Of a DNA stretch of 64,000 bases, positions 45,601-57,117 are shown in pieces. Location: positions 12,028,001 through 12,092,000 of the forward strand of contig NC_046674.1 of the NCBI RefSeq assembly GCF_003369915.1, read 5' to 3'. Source of the stretch: Drosophila miranda. Its lineage: Eukaryota; Arthropoda; Insecta; Diptera; Drosophilidae. Made by a program: the position numbers and the translations under genes. Below the pieces are notes generated by a model that did not search any database, had not been told where the DNA came from, and saw nothing but the letters and a program-made list of their open reading frames with translations. Position 1 is the stretch's first letter. Every line of letters begins with the position of its first letter.

Positions 45601-47138
45601 GTATGTACATATGACTGCATCATCATGCAGTTTCAGCGTACTCCAGCGTCCAATTAAGCGAAATGTTCTGTGGGCACTGCTCTACCGCCGCCTGCCGCCG
45701 CCTGCCGCCGTCTCCCTCGTTCCGCTCGTTCTCTGGCGCTTATCTGCGATGCGGCGCACAGAAGTGTGCTACAATTTTTTATGGGCCGCGCACAAGCAAA
45801 AATCATGTTTTCTTATTCCCGTGTGCGTAATTTGAAGGGCGCAAAAGTTAACAATGTCCGGGGGTTGCTACCAGCCAACTATTGATGTATGCTGTTCCAT
45901 GTATCTGTATCTGTATCTGTATCTGTGTCTGCGGCTGTGCCTGTGCCTGTATCTGTGAGTGTTCCTGTATCTGTGAGTGTGTGTGTGTGGCTGAGTGAGC
46001 TAATTACTTTCCACCAGATAGATAGAGGCAGGAGGGAAGAGAGGTAGAGAGACACTGCACTCGGACTGTGGTCTGCCGCCTCCCTGCGTATCGAGGTTTG
46101 TGCAAAATTGGGCACATCAATCTTAATGCCCCGTGTCTCAGGTTCTACTCTGGTTCTACAGCCCTGGCCACCCCCTATGCTCCTGTTCCTGGATTCTGGC
46201 CCTACTGCCCCTCGCCTGGCCCCCCCTGCCACACAACCACTCACAACGGACATGTCAATGGGAGTCAATGGGGGACCTGGTCGCAATGCGAAATTCGGGG
46301 CGTCATTTAAAACTTTAATAAGCAAAATTGACAACGACACAAGGCATCGGACTGTTCACAGGACATGGACACATCCAGCCGGGGACCACCCAGGGGGGGG
46401 TGGGTGGATGGACATCAGGTGGATACACGGTGGACAGGGATCTGGACTGCTGGTCTGCTGCTGCCGGACAAACGCAACGGTCAACGGTGGCGCAGTCGTG
46501 CGCTACAAGTTCGTGTAGCGGATGTACACTGGAGATTTAAGCCTTCTGCCGCTTCTGCTGGTGCTGCCTCACCTGACCTCGCCGTCTCCGGAACGATGCT
46601 GGCCCCATCCTCTTATGGCCCTTATATCCGGTTGCATTGGCAGGTAATCTTTTCGGCTGCCTCTACATCCTGTTGCCTGGCCATTTTAATGCCTTAACAG
46701 GGCCCAGGACGCTCCGCTCCGCTTCGCTCAGAGCCGCTTGCGAATGTTAAGGTTTTAAAACCTGAATTTAGCAATTTCGCCCGCCCCGAAACCCAATGGA
46801 AACCCCTTCATAAGTATCTTTTCCACCGCACACATAAAACGACTCTTGTATGATACATTGACATTGTCCGTGTGTCTGTGTGTGTGTGTGTGCTTTCTCT
46901 CTCGCACTTCCGGCTACCGGACTGCGAGCTGCGGACTGCGGACTACGGACTGCGGACTACGGACTACGGACTACTGACTACTGACTATCGTATCATCGTT
47001 AAGGACCGGAAACCGGGGCTAGCAAATGGGGGCATTCTCTGGGCATTGTGGGCATTGGCAGTCCGCTAATGCGCGCATCGATAACTCACCTCTGTGCCGA
47101 TTGGTCTGCTTATCGAACATCAGCATGGCGTCCTCGAT
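27127..47138 (-). CDS. Rbp6: Rbp6, Musashi-family RNA-binding protein (3' half, alternatively spliced)
   Basis: Minus-strand exons supported by splice sites, phase and family match are 47138-47090, 41286-41204, 41115-41031 (or extended to 40120), 37347-37312, 37246-37163, then one of 36576-36497, 35660-35422 or 29345-29280, with the last route continuing through 29199-28958 to 27168-27127. The first two complete RRM2: [16 protein letters not shown], then RNP1 GFGFVTF and [20 protein letters not shown]. This is the Musashi/Rbp6 signature. Musashi proteins bind UAG-type motifs in mRNA and control translation in neural and germ lineages. The start and RRM1 were not found; the exon at 47138 begins in phase 0 and needs an upstream exon ending in the YFEQFG region, which must lie beyond 64000. 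Introns reach tens of kilobases. Confidence 0.9.
28694..28719. repeat. (GT)n microsatellite in the last Rbp6 intron
   Basis: About 26 bp of alternating GT, then GAGAGTGTGTGTG. Confidence 0.9.
28958..29199 (-). CDS. Rbp6: Rbp6 penultimate coding exon
   Basis: Begins after CTCCACAG with TG completing a Val codon, then [32 protein letters not shown] and [13 protein letters not shown]. It ends at a GTAAGT donor in phase 0. A low-complexity Ala/Ser/Pro linker typical of Musashi C-terminal regions. Confidence 0.88.
29280..29345 (-). CDS. Rbp6: Rbp6 internal exon, VDLTNGQ type
   Basis: 66 bp, with acceptor CTTACAG and donor GTAAGT. It reads [20 protein letters not shown] then LS and joins in phase to both the exon ending at 37163 and the exon starting at 29199. 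It selects the long canonical C-terminus. Confidence 0.85.
29346..35421. other. Rbp6 intron, no gene seen
   Basis: Contains a 10-bp minisatellite of CCCATCAAAA/CCCGTCCAAA units (29975-30095), CATTTA hexamers (31256-31289), GACATCGACATCGACTTCGA-like hexamers near 32010-32060, a long GT/GTGTGTAT block (32660-32760) and AG/CCAGGGCCAGAA units near 34280. The peptide-like repeats predicted here are translations of these arrays. Confidence 0.6.
32697..32729. repeat. (GT)n microsatellite
   Basis: About 33 bp of alternating TG within a longer GT-rich block from 32670. Confidence 0.9.
35422..35660 (-). CDS. Rbp6: Rbp6 alternative terminal exon A (LTICGIG... type)
   Basis: After acceptor GATTTTGTAG the exon reads [20 protein letters not shown], an Ala/Ser/Pro-rich middle, HHQQ-like [20 protein letters not shown] and a TAA at 35424-35422. 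It joins in phase to the exon ending at 37163 (Gly at the junction). It is open over about 79 codons in GC-rich, non-repetitive sequence. It is exclusive with the other two downstream choices because it carries its own stop. Confidence 0.6.
35697..35742. repeat. GA-rich array
   Basis: Purine run of GAGAGAGA with a few A interruptions, immediately upstream (on the Rbp6 strand) of alternative terminal exon A. Confidence 0.85.
36497..36576 (-). CDS. Rbp6: Rbp6 alternative terminal exon B ([12 protein letters not shown])
   Basis: Acceptor CTTTGCAG is followed in phase by [19 protein letters not shown], then APTNGSS and TAG at 36499-36497. It is a short exon with a stop, 27 codons. It replaces the downstream linker with a different tail. 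Confidence 0.65.
37037..37094. repeat. (GT)n microsatellite
   Basis: GT-rich run with a few TT and GC interruptions, about 70 bp downstream of the donor of the exon 37246-37163. Confidence 0.85.
37163..37246 (-). CDS. Rbp6: Rbp6 internal exon, Tyr/Gly-rich
   Basis: 84 bp with acceptor CATTCGCAG and donor GTAAGT. It reads [20 protein letters not shown] then FGLPYPT. The aromatic/glycine pattern is typical of the Musashi region after RRM2. It is the branching point for three alternative ends. Confidence 0.88.
37312..37347 (-). CDS. Rbp6: Rbp6 micro-exon ([11 protein letters not shown])
   Basis: 36-bp exon with acceptor CCTTTTTAG and donor GTAACT. It completes an Asp codon with the previous exon (GRSAY/D) and reads [12 protein letters not shown]. 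Confidence 0.85.
37348..40119. other. Rbp6 intron and UTR of the long isoform
   Basis: AT-rich, with a TATATG hexamer array at 38576-38645 and GACTTC/TCGACT runs near 38310. The part next to 40119 is the 3' UTR of the polyglutamine isoform. No other gene seen. Confidence 0.5.
38576..38645. repeat. (TATATG)n array
   Basis: About eleven hexamers with a pure TA start. Confidence 0.9.
40120..41115 (-). CDS. Rbp6: Rbp6 retained-intron exon with polyglutamine/polyalanine tail
   Basis: From the acceptor TTTCTCCAG the frame reads [20 protein letters not shown] and RAAGRSAYG, then continues past the internal donor at 41030 (GTGAGT) without a stop for about 300 more codons, to TGA at 40122-40120. The extension holds several glutamine tracts of up to about 12, His tracts, an [15 protein letters not shown] stretch and many alanine tracts, and ends SLYQLPGM. 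Glutamine codons mix CAG and CAA, and the non-repetitive segments ([24 protein letters not shown]) stay in frame. This points to selection on the protein rather than chance read-through. Such tracts are common in fly RNA-binding proteins and may drive condensation. Confidence 0.75.
41031..41115 (-). CDS. Rbp6: Rbp6 exon, short spliced form
   Basis: Same acceptor as the retained form, but using the donor GGTGAGT after GRSAY. It joins in phase to the micro-exon at 37347. It encodes the linker right after RRM2. Confidence 0.8.
41204..41286 (-). CDS. Rbp6: Rbp6 exon with RNP1 of RRM2
   Basis: 83 bp with acceptor CTTTGCAG and donor GTAAGT. It reads [20 protein letters not shown] then FHEINNKM. 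Together with the Arg from the previous exon it forms RNP1 (RGFGFVTF), whose aromatic residues contact RNA. Confidence 0.93.
44654..44668. repeat. poly(G) run
   Basis: About 15 consecutive G after AGC. Similar C runs occur at 50590-50606 and 62097-62110. Confidence 0.9.
45268..45292. repeat. (CA)n microsatellite
   Basis: About 25 bp of alternating AC. Confidence 0.9.
47090..47138 (-). CDS. Rbp6: Rbp6 exon, middle of RRM2
   Basis: 49 bp, with acceptor CTCATTGCAG and donor GTGAGT. It reads [16 protein letters not shown], the Musashi [16 protein letters not shown] segment. It is the most upstream Rbp6 exon in the window. Confidence 0.92.
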
Positions 47139-49735
47139 CTGCAATGAGTGAAAAGATGGAGAGAGAGAGCGTTTCGTTAGCTTAAAAGTTGCAATTGTTC
47201 ATTGGGTGTTTTTCTTCATAGTTTCTTAGTTTTTCTTGGCTGCACAGTTTGCGAGGCAGCAACTCAATTAATGGCCTGAATAAATGCTCGCAGCGGCAGA
47301 CAAAAACTGCTGCTAATTGCAAAGTGAGTGCGCACAATGATGGCCCATAGAACGGGCTCCGTCCACATACATTCCGCCCCAGCCGCCGCCCATTCAACAC
47401 AATCCACCAAACCATTGGCTCCGCACACAGAGCGGGAGCGGGAGCGGTAGCAGAGCGGCAGCGAGAGCGAGAGAAGGCGAAAAAGTTTTAGCCATTATGG
47501 CGCACAAGAACTTATAATGATAGTTGACTGTCAAACCAGGCAACTAACTAACGAACCAACTAACTGAACTCAACTCAACTGAACTGAACTGAACTGAACT
47601 GACTTTCGAGCCGGTCGAGGTCCGAGCTCCGAGCTCCGAGGGCTGGCTCATTACTGGGGAATCAGGGAATGATGAACTGACCGAATGACAGCGTGACAGG
47701 GAGACAGAGAGACGGGGGAGACCCCTTTCGGTTGTCATTTGATGTTTTAATTGATGGCCTAAATGAATGCATGAATTGTGGTGCTGCTGCTGCTGTTGCT
47801 GCATTTCTGTCTGCAAATTGGGTATCAAATTCTGATTGCCAATCTCCCAGTCTATCATAGAATTTGATTTCGGAATCAATTTAGTTGCCACTTTGATGAT
47901 GGTTAGTCGTATCAATTCTGGGGAAAGTATTTAAATCTGCTTTGCAATTAAGCACAGCAGCAGCAGCCTCTGCCACTACCTCTGCCCCTGCCACTGCCTC
48001 TGCCCCTGCCTCTGCCTTTGGAGCTGTGGCAAATCCTCGATAATCTTTTGACAAACGAAGCCTTTTGATTGGCTTCTCCAACAAGACAGTTTTCACCTCA
48101 GTTTTCTTTGGCATTGGATTTGTGTGCTGTCTGCCATTCAATATTATAATGCGACAAGTTTTTCATCATCATCTTCATCTTTGCCTTCATCTTTGTCTTC
48201 TGTGTGTCTCTGTGAAAGGCGCTCCCTTTTCGTCGCCTCCTCCTCCTTCTGTATCCTTTCTGCTAATTGCACATTTCTTGGCAAAGTTTCGCTGCGGCCT
48301 TTAATGAGCTCCACGACCAGACCAGAGACTGCACTCTGGATGAAGCTGATGTCGAAGCTGAATCTGACGCTGATGCTAACGCTGACACCGAACCGTTCAG
48401 CAAGATCCAGCCCCCCCCCCTGAGCCCCTTAGCCGGCTCTGCCTCGGCGTGTCCTGGCCTGTCCTGCCATTTCTGCCTGCTTATGGGCCATTGATTAAGT
48501 TTAATCAATGCGCTTACGGCAACTCTTGCAACGCAACTCCTGTGCACAGTAATTAAAATGCAGCCACGACAGCGACAGCGACAGCGACGGCGACGGCAGC
48601 TGCGGCCTTATAAAAATTAATTAAGCTTGCGATGCAGTTTCCCCTCTGCCCCTCTGCCCCCCCACTGGTTGTTGTTCGCGCCTCGCGCGCCCTGCAATTC
48701 GCAGCTCTTCAAGTGCAGCCGTCGATGCAACCAACTACAACATTGTTTTTCAATTAACAATCAACAACAATGCCACAACAATACAAGCGAACAGAGCCGA
48801 ATCGAACGGAGCGGAACGGAACGGAACGGCGAAGGTTGCACGCGCCAAATGACACAAAAATTGCCAGCTCAGGTGCCGAAAGGAAGAGGCAGGAGGAGGA
48901 GCAGCAGGAGGAGCAACAGCAAGTAGGTGCCACAAGCGGTGGCAACTACAATTGCAATTGTTGTTGTTAATTAAGCGGAGGCACAACTGCAAAAGCGTCC
49001 GAAACACAGCTCATTGCGGCGACGGCCTGTTGTTAATGTCCGCCCCATCGATGGGCCACGCCCCGCATGCCACCATCCATTGGGCTGTCATAATTACACA
49101 GCCCCTCTCGCCGCGACACGACAGGGATCGACTCGGTTCGGATCGGTTGCTGCTGCTGCTGCTGGCTCATTATGTTGTTGTTGCCCCCCCCCTCCCTGCC
49201 CCATTCCGTTGCCTCTCCCATCGGGCAACCGCAAACTTTAATTCTATTAGCAAACGTTAAATGTACACCACGAACGTGGGTGGGTGCAGAGTGGGCGCAG
49301 AGTGGGGCCCATAGGAGACTGAGGGGCGTGACAACTGGTGCCACTGCCACTGCCAGTGCCACTGCCACGGCTGCTTCTGTTTCTGCTGCTGCCACTAACA
49401 AGCAGGCGCACGCGGCGGTAATTTTATTTAAATCTGAATTCATTAATTCGTCATAATCCCCAATCATTTTGGCCGCCTGGCCCCCGCCAGACCGCTGCTG
49501 CCGCTGCTGCTGTCGTCGGAGGAGAACTTCAAAAAGCCATCAACGACAGACGCTGCTGCCACAGAACCCCCGCCCCCCGCCCCATCCAGCCACGAATGCC
49601 AGGCCATTCATTTGGCTCATTTTGTGTACAAAAATGCTGCGCTCAGTGGAAACGGCGACGCTTCATTATCGTAATCGCTATATAAAACAGCGGGCAGACT
49701 CCGCAGACTACAATGTCAGACAGTCGCACGTACGT

Positions 49736-49769
<34 letters not shown>
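49736..49769. repeat. (GT)n microsatellite
   Basis: About 34 bp of alternating GT with a GC interruption at the end. Confidence 0.9.
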
Positions 49770-49772
<3 letters not shown>

Positions 49773-50992
49773 GTATATGTATGTATTTTATGCGTTTTGT
49801 GGCACATTATGTGCCTAGAGATGAGAGGCGACTCCTGCCTTCTGTGGCTGACATTAATGAATGTTGCCGACAAAAGAGTGCTGCGGGTGATTTTTATTTC
49901 TCTGTGCGCCGCGCCCCGCCCCGCTCCACCACGCCGTTTGCCACGCCAAAATTAAAGGCAAACCCTGGCCGAAAAAAAAAGGAGGCCCAAAACGAGCCAT
50001 CGATAAGGAAGTTGGTCAAAGCGGAAGATGGATGGAAGCAGAAGGAAACAGAAGGAACACCAGAATGAAATAAAGGGGTTGGCTCTGGTTCTGGCGCTCT
50101 GGCGCTCTGGCGGTGTCTGCAAGTCTGATTTTGATGTAAAGCGAAAGGGTTTTTCTCGACCATTTCCCCGGTTAGCCTCGATTTCCCTGGTTTCCCTCTG
50201 TTTTGCCCTGCCTTTCCCCTGTTTCCCGAGTTTTGTGGCAGCTCTGATTCGCTGATTTTCCTCCTGTTAAGTGAAACGTTTTTAATGAGGCATTTTCATG
50301 ATTCCCTGACTTTTCAGCTATTTTTCTGGCTTTCCTGTTCGCCCAAAAGGTACTGCCCGGAGTTCTTTATTAAACGAAAGGGTTCTTTGGGGGTTTCTGC
50401 AGTTAAACGGCTTAAAACTAAACAACTTGCTGGGCAAATGGAAATACAATTATGAATCGCATGGATTGTCTTTTGGCTTTCGATGAAAATTTAGTGCTTT
50501 CTGTATTCCAGGAATACTCTAGTCTCGTTAAATCGTCGGCCGTCCCCTGCCACTAGCCACTGGCACTCCCCATCCATCCCTTGTGCATTCCCCCCCCCCC
50601 CCCCCCACGCCCTGTATCCTGGCCATTCCCACGCCTTTGGTTCTGTTTCAAAGTCCCCAAAGTTCTAACTGGATAATTTGCAGTAATTCATCTTGCTGGC
50701 GGTTTTCTCAGTTCTCTGCTCGACGCTTTTTTCTGCCCCTCCCTGCCCCGTGGGCTTTCCTCCCCCGCCACCGACCGCTTTTGTATGCCTGCTTGATTGC
50801 GACAATTTATACGGCGTCAGGCTTGTCAGGATTTGGTTTTTGGTTGCTTCTCTGCGCCATGACGTGGCTGCGGTTGCTTGTAAAATTGAAAAAAGGAATA
50901 AGTGGCAGCAGGCAGCAGTGGCAGCAGTTGGAGCAGCTCTTCAAAAATAGTACCACATAGACAGATAGAGATGGAGATGGAGATAGAGGCCG

Positions 50993-51027
50993 AGAGAGCG
51001 AGAGAGAGGGAGAGAGAGAGAGAGAGG
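50993..51027. repeat. GA-rich array
   Basis: Purine run of GAGAGAG with GCG and GGG interruptions. Others are at 51842-51880, 52189-52223 and 53288-53315. Confidence 0.85.
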
Positions 51028-52188
51028 AATTTAAAGCTGCAAAAGTGAATAGTCATACATCTAATGATAGCTCTGCTCCTCCTTCCTGCCCGTTTGAAGA
51101 ACCAAACCGAAAAAGCACTCGACTGGCTCCCAGCACTTACTTATTTTTCGTTTGTGCAAAAAGAGCGACGAGAGCAAAGTGATGGGAAAAAAGTAAACTT
51201 TTGCTAGCTGCCGCTGCCGCTGCTGCTGGACGTGTGCGATTCTCGTCTGTGGAGCAGCGGGGGGTGGGGGGGGGGGGGACTCGGGGCACGGTCTCGGGCT
51301 CGGCCTCTAGCTGAAGCACGGGCTCGTGTCTGGCTCTGTGACTGAGATCACGGCGGCGGGGGTGGTACCATCTTTCAAAAAACTTTGGCCAGGCGACAGC
51401 AAAAAAACAGCACTGGCAGCGGCACTGGCAGCGGCAGTGGCAGTGGCAGTGGCAGAGAGTTCTTATATACCACATCCTCTACCCGTATGTATCTGTGTCT
51501 ACCAGTGTGCGTGCGTGTGTGTGTGTGTTTGTGCCATGTAAGCACATGACTGCGTGCGGTTGAAATATAGATAAACTTTTTTAAGCTCGTATTTATTACA
51601 TATTTGGCTGTAAGTAGAATTTAAGTTGCTTTTTGCTTCGTGAACAGACACCGAGCGACGACAGACACACACACACACACACACTGCGTATGAGTAATGT
51701 CCAAGGAAGCACTCCCCTCCCCCCCACCCCCTGTGGCTGCCACTCCGCCCAATTCCCCAGCTCTCTGCGATCTGCTGTTTGTGGTAAATTTGCAATCAAA
51801 AACGCATCAATTGATGCCATCAGAGAAAAGGAGAGCGAAACAGAGCGAGAGAGAGAGAGGGAGATAGAGAGAGAGCTAGAAGGACACAGCATTAATGAGG
51901 CACACTCGTGCATGTCGCAGGCCCAGGATATATGTACTATATATTTCAATTAAAAAAGGATTCCATTTATAATCCGCAACTTGATTTGTTATGCCAAGGC
52001 ACAACAGCAGCGGCAGTGGCAGGGGCAGCGGCAGCCGCAGGAAGCTGGAGGAAAACCGAGAGACCAAAACCTCGCCATTAGCTGCACGAATGGAACGCAA
52101 GTATGAATATTAAATATCCTTCTATGCTGAGTGGAACCAGAGCCCAGTGCCAGTGCCACAGCCAGAGAGCAATTAGGAGGAAGAGACA

Positions 52189-52223
52189 GAGACAGAGCGA
52201 GAGAGAGAGAGAGAGAGAGAGAG
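52189..52223. repeat. GA-rich array
   Basis: AGACAGAGACAGAGCGAGA followed by a pure GA run of about 24 bp. Confidence 0.85.
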
Positions 52224-54122
52224 GACAGGGAATGGCAAATGGCGAATGATGAAAAACGCTTTTGCATAGCTGATGCCAGCGATGGCTTAGTAGATCAACT
52301 ATTAATGGAAAAAACCAAATCAAATCAAAGCAAAGCAAAGCAAATGAAGGCACGCACTAAGAGAGATAGAGTTACGCACACACACACACACACACTAGCA
52401 CTAAGGTGACCCATGGAAAAGGTCATGGACTACAAAATACAAAAGAGTTGGAATTTGCATAAATTTCCTTTGTAAGAAAAGCCCTGGAAAAGATGGCCCT
52501 TTTAATTTGATTGGATTCAAATCTCAGAGTTTTAGAGACTCTGAGACTCTGGTTGCACGCACATTTTATGGACAAAATCGAATATTCTGCTAATATCTCG
52601 TTACGTCTCACACGAGACAAGAGACACGAGACACCAGATACGATACGCATGCACATATGTATATCCGGGGGGGGGGATCATAGTTTTATAACCACTCGAA
52701 AGGTCAGCTTAAACATTTTCAAATTAGTTTTTATCGGTGGCTTTTTGGGGGCTGGGGGGAATGGGGTTTGGTGCTGAGAGATTATCTCACTTATCAATTT
52801 GCTGGACAAGCAAAGTTTACCAGGGGCTATGCACACACACACACACGCACACACACATGGACACACACATGGACACAGACGTACTCGTAATGGTATCCTG
52901 AGCAAAGATAAACTTGCATTTTAAGCGTCAATCTCCATTATAACCCTAATGAAAGCAGCTTTTCCTGGCCTCCACTCCCCCCTCTCTAGAGCACCACCCT
53001 ACACTCGGGCTCTCTGGCTTTCATTCTTTTGGCCTGGCTAAAAACTTGTCATCAGTTTTAATAAGCTGGCCGCAAAAACTTTGTCACTTTTTTCAAGGGG
53101 CAGCGGGGCAAAGGGGGCAAAGGGGCAAGGAGGCCAAGAGCTAGAGATTTCTTGAGCTTTCGTTAGCTACTAAAATTTAATTAATATCGATTTCGGATTT
53201 GAAAAGGTTTTTCTCTCGACCCAAACACACACACACACACCCACACACACATCTGCGAACGGGGCACATTTTGCGGCAGGCCAAACAACTTGAGAGGGAG
53301 AGAGAGAGAGAGAGTACACAAAAAGGGGAACGCAGGAGCACAAAAAAGCAAAGAAAAAGATGAAGACGGAGGACACACAAAGCGAATGGGAGGGGCCACG
53401 GGGGCCACGGTGGCACCGGGCACGGGGCAAATGCGAATTGGGGCCTCTCCACTCTGGCCATACAAAGATGTTACAAGCTTAGGCAAGAAGAACTTGCAAC
53501 GGCAACGGCAGCGGCACTGGCAGCAGCGCCACTGAAAAACTTTTAATCTTTCTTGAAGCATAAGTAAGATATATGTACTCCTTTCTCCTTCATTCCTGCT
53601 GCTGCGTACATGTGTGTGTGTGTGTGTGTGTGTGTATAGTATGGAAGTATGTGTGTGTGTGCTTATATGTGATTTCAAGAATGGAAGCAGCTGCTCAATA
53701 TTTTTGCAAAGACTTGCGAGTGGGATTGAGATTTCTAATGGGATTGGTTTTCTGTTTCCATCTCTCGTTCTCTCCCTCTCGCCCTCTCCCTCTCTCTCTC
53801 GCTCTTTCTATCTCTTTTTCTCTTTCGCTCCAAGAGTCCTGTGCCTGTGGCAAGCAGTTAAAGTTGCTCTTCGGCCATATAAAACAACTTGCAGAACAAT
53901 TTTCGTTAATTAAAATATTTTCAATGTGTAGTTATATGCTCGGTCTTGGTCCTCGTTCCGTGGCCCCAGTGTCCTGCACAGAGGGTGTCCTGGCCATGGC
54001 CTCCTGCCGCTGCTGCTTCTGCTGCTGCTGGTACTGGCCCTGGGTCGCCGTCGTCGCTGCTAAGGATGCTCGAATTACAAAGCAAATTATAATTTCATGA
54101 AAGTTAAACGAGCAACTCTCCA

Positions 54123-54124
<2 letters not shown>

Positions 54125-54155
<31 letters not shown>
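54125..54155. repeat. (CTG)n microsatellite
   Basis: Ten consecutive CTG/GCT triplets. Confidence 0.9.
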
Positions 54156-54157
<2 letters not shown>

Positions 54158-54578
54158 CTGCTGCTCCTGCTTGAGGGTCACTGAGCTGGAGGGGTGGAGT
54201 GGCTTTGGCTCTGGCTCTGGCTCTGGCTCTGGCTCGGGCTGTGGCTGTGCCAGCGTGGGCGTTCGTTGCGCACTTGAGTGCAAAGGTGGCCGGGCCAGGT
54301 CGCCGGGGCTGTGCCCGAGATTGGGAATTAAACATGCTGCCAGGGAGCGAGCAATGCAAAATATATAAGAATAAAAAGTGAATTGGGAGCCACCACGGAG
54401 GCACAGTAGGGCTCCTGCTGCGGCTCCAACGGAAGCACTGGCCCCAAAACTGGGACCAGGACGGAGACCGACCGAGCAGCAACAATAAAAACCGAATTTT
54501 TTCTGTGCAAGTGCGAATTTATGTCTTCAATTATTCAACGCCTCATTTGTATGCCCCGCTTCCTCTTGCCGCCTGCTC

Positions 54579-54579
<1 letters not shown>

Positions 54580-54611
<32 letters not shown>
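54580..54611. repeat. (TG)n microsatellite
   Basis: About 32 bp of alternating TG, ending in GGGAGCC. Confidence 0.9.
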
Positions 54612-54614
<3 letters not shown>

Positions 54615-56248
54615 AGCCATGCTAAAATGCCAGCATGCATTTCCGTTTCCGGCCAGTGGCAGCGTCAGCGGCAGTGCCAGTGCCAGTGCAGTGTTGGCAT
54701 GGCCATCATTGCCACTGCATATGGCTATATGGCTGCACATGTGCCATGTCCTCCCTGCCACACGCCTCGTCCTTCTGCTGTGGGGCCTCCCTCCCTCCCT
54801 GCCTCCCTCCTTCCCTCCTTCCCGCTCTGGCAATTGAAATTTCAACGGGCGCAAAAGTAATTCAATTCAACGGCAGACGGCAGACAGAGACGGAGACGTC
54901 GACCGGCCTCTGGACCAGGACTCGAGTCCTCTCGAGTGCCGTGCCGCCGCCTGCCTCCTCATGCATATCCTTATATAAGTTTTCGGGGGCTCAGGCTCTG
55001 GCTGGTCGGCAGATTCCACTTTGAAGGCCCCCAGAACAAAGCATTTAAGAAGTTATTGTCATAAATGTTTGAGTTTTCCAACCCCACCCCCTCCCCATCC
55101 CAATGTCCCTCGACATGTCTTCACCTCTGACTTGTACAGCCACTCCCACTCCACCACCCACTTGTTCCGCCCTGGCAAAGACACAAACTTTTATTTAGCC
55201 ATGTTTGAATGCCGCCTGCAAAAGCCACCGCCACTGCCACCGTCCGACAATTTGCAATTCTAATGTAATTTTTTCGCGAATCATAAGTTAGGAACAAACC
55301 TCTCTGCCCTCCCCGCCCCGCCCACCATCCAACCGCCCCCCAAAAACAACTCAACTCTCAGAATCGCGTTGCTCTTTGAAATGGGGCGGGGATTTACTTG
55401 AAAATATCCCCACAGCTCTATCGCTTCTACCCCCCTCGCCCCGCCCGAAGGGGCTTTGACCAATTGTAAAGTTCTCCAAAATTCGGTTATGGCGGCTTTT
55501 TCTCGTTAGTTACGCGGCACAAATCGATCAGAGCGCAAACAAAAACGAAGACCCGGAAAAGAACACAACAAAAATATGTTCATTTTCGTCCTTTTTCCTC
55601 CTTCATGTTTATTGCGCGGCCGATGAGTACGAGAATTAATACGAAATCGGAAGGGGGGGCGGAAGCGGGCAATGTGGAAACCAAAACGAATGCGGAATGC
55701 CCTGAAAGAGACCCCCAAAAAGGGTATTTCTAAGGGCACAAAAGAGCTGCCAGAAATGTACTTTAAATGATCGTCGAGAAACAGTGAGAGATCTCTGTGT
55801 GTTCTCCCTGGTGTTCTCCCTGGTGGAATAAATTCAACAACAAATTGCCCGCCCTCCAAAGTCGTGGAATGTTCGGATGCTTGGATCCACTCATAATTAG
55901 CAGCGAAAAGGGATTGCGAGAAGCGCAAAAAAAGGGGACACAGAGGGTCCGCAAATACTCTTAGCCCAGCCCCCCGCCCGCAGCCCGCTGCCCGCATACC
56001 GTGGAAAACTCCGCAAATGAAACTCAAATTTAAACAATGCCACATCGCATTTACATTTGCATTATTTAGCATTTAAGCGTCACGCGTTGCGTAAACAAAT
56101 TGTGCAAACAACAAAAACAGCAACAACAACAACAACAACAGCAGCACAAGCGCGTAATTCATTAAACAATTTCTTTTTGCTTTCTCCTTTGCATTGCCTT
56201 TTTTTTTTCTTCTCTGCTGCCGTTCTGCTGAGTATTTGTTCTTCGGAA

Positions 56249-56310
56249 TGGGTGGGGGTGGGGGTGGGGATTGGGGATTGGGGCTTGGGGTTGGGAGGAT
56301 TGGTTGGGGC
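56249..56310 (+). repeat. G-run cluster with G-quadruplex pattern
   Basis: Eight or more runs of three to five G separated by one to five bases (GGGTGGGGGTGGGGGTGGGG, then GATTGGGG-type units). It meets the usual G3+N1-7 pattern twice over. The G-rich strand is the plus strand, the template strand for Rbp6. Confidence 0.7.
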
Positions 56311-57081
56311 TTATCTCAAGTGAAGCTGTAACTGAAGGCAGCAGCGACAGCAGCAGCAGCGGCATTCAACTGAGACTCTGGGGATTTAGTTGGTCTGTTT
56401 TTAAAGCCCCCACAACTACACACACACACACACACACACACACGGGACACACTGGACACACTGGACACACTCCGGCTGTATGTATGTGTATATCACAAAC
56501 ACACCAATGCACTTATTGGTTTACTTGTTTACATGGCAAGCTGCTCGTTTTCACACTCTTTCCTATTTGCTTTAACATTTTCGCATGCATATGCATGCAG
56601 CAGCAGCGGTGGCAGTGGCAGTGGCAGTGGCAGCGTCAGCTAGGAACCAGGAGCCAGGAGCCAGGCGGACGGACCGGACGATGTCCAGAGCGATTCAGAA
56701 CGATTCAGGGCCCAAGAGCACAGCACAGAACAGGATGTCCCCAGCTCCATGTCCTTGCTGCTGCTGTTGGTGTTGGTGTTGCTGTTGCTGTTGTCCTGCG
56801 GTGGCATTTCAGTTGCCTCCACTGAATGTGCCTGTGTGTGGGTGTGTGGGTGTGGGTGTGCGCTTTAAGTGCGCTTGTATGCGTCTGCAGTTGTTTGCAA
56901 TGTTTTTACATCGAATGTTGATTGTACAAAACCACTGAACAAGAAAAATTAATTATACAAAAACGTCACCGCCAAACAGCTACCGAAAACTGTTGACCCA
57001 ATCGAGGAGCAGGAGCAGGGGCACGAGAAGGAGGAGCAGAAGTAGCAGAGGAGATGCCACAGCAGGAGCAGAAGCAGCCTT

Positions 57082-57084
<3 letters not shown>

Positions 57085-57113
<29 letters not shown>
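57085..57113. repeat. (CA)n microsatellite
   Basis: About 29 bp of alternating CA; a similar run is at 56419-56443. Confidence 0.9.

Positions 57114-57117
<4 letters not shown>

Larger units (their letters stand above)
41287..47089. other. Rbp6 intron, no gene seen
   Basis: GC-richer than the 3' part, with simple repeats: a CAGCAGCAG run near 42615, a G15 run at 44654-44668, CATCGACATCGCCGTCG-type hexamers near 44815, a CA array at 45268-45292, and CTGTATCTGTATCTG hexamers near 45905. Predicted ORFs here follow these repeats. Confidence 0.6.

Noticed and set aside
49469..50068. 199-codon plus-strand ORF
   Set aside because: Runs through a GT microsatellite and CCGCC-rich sequence; no domain, and it lies in an Rbp6 intron.
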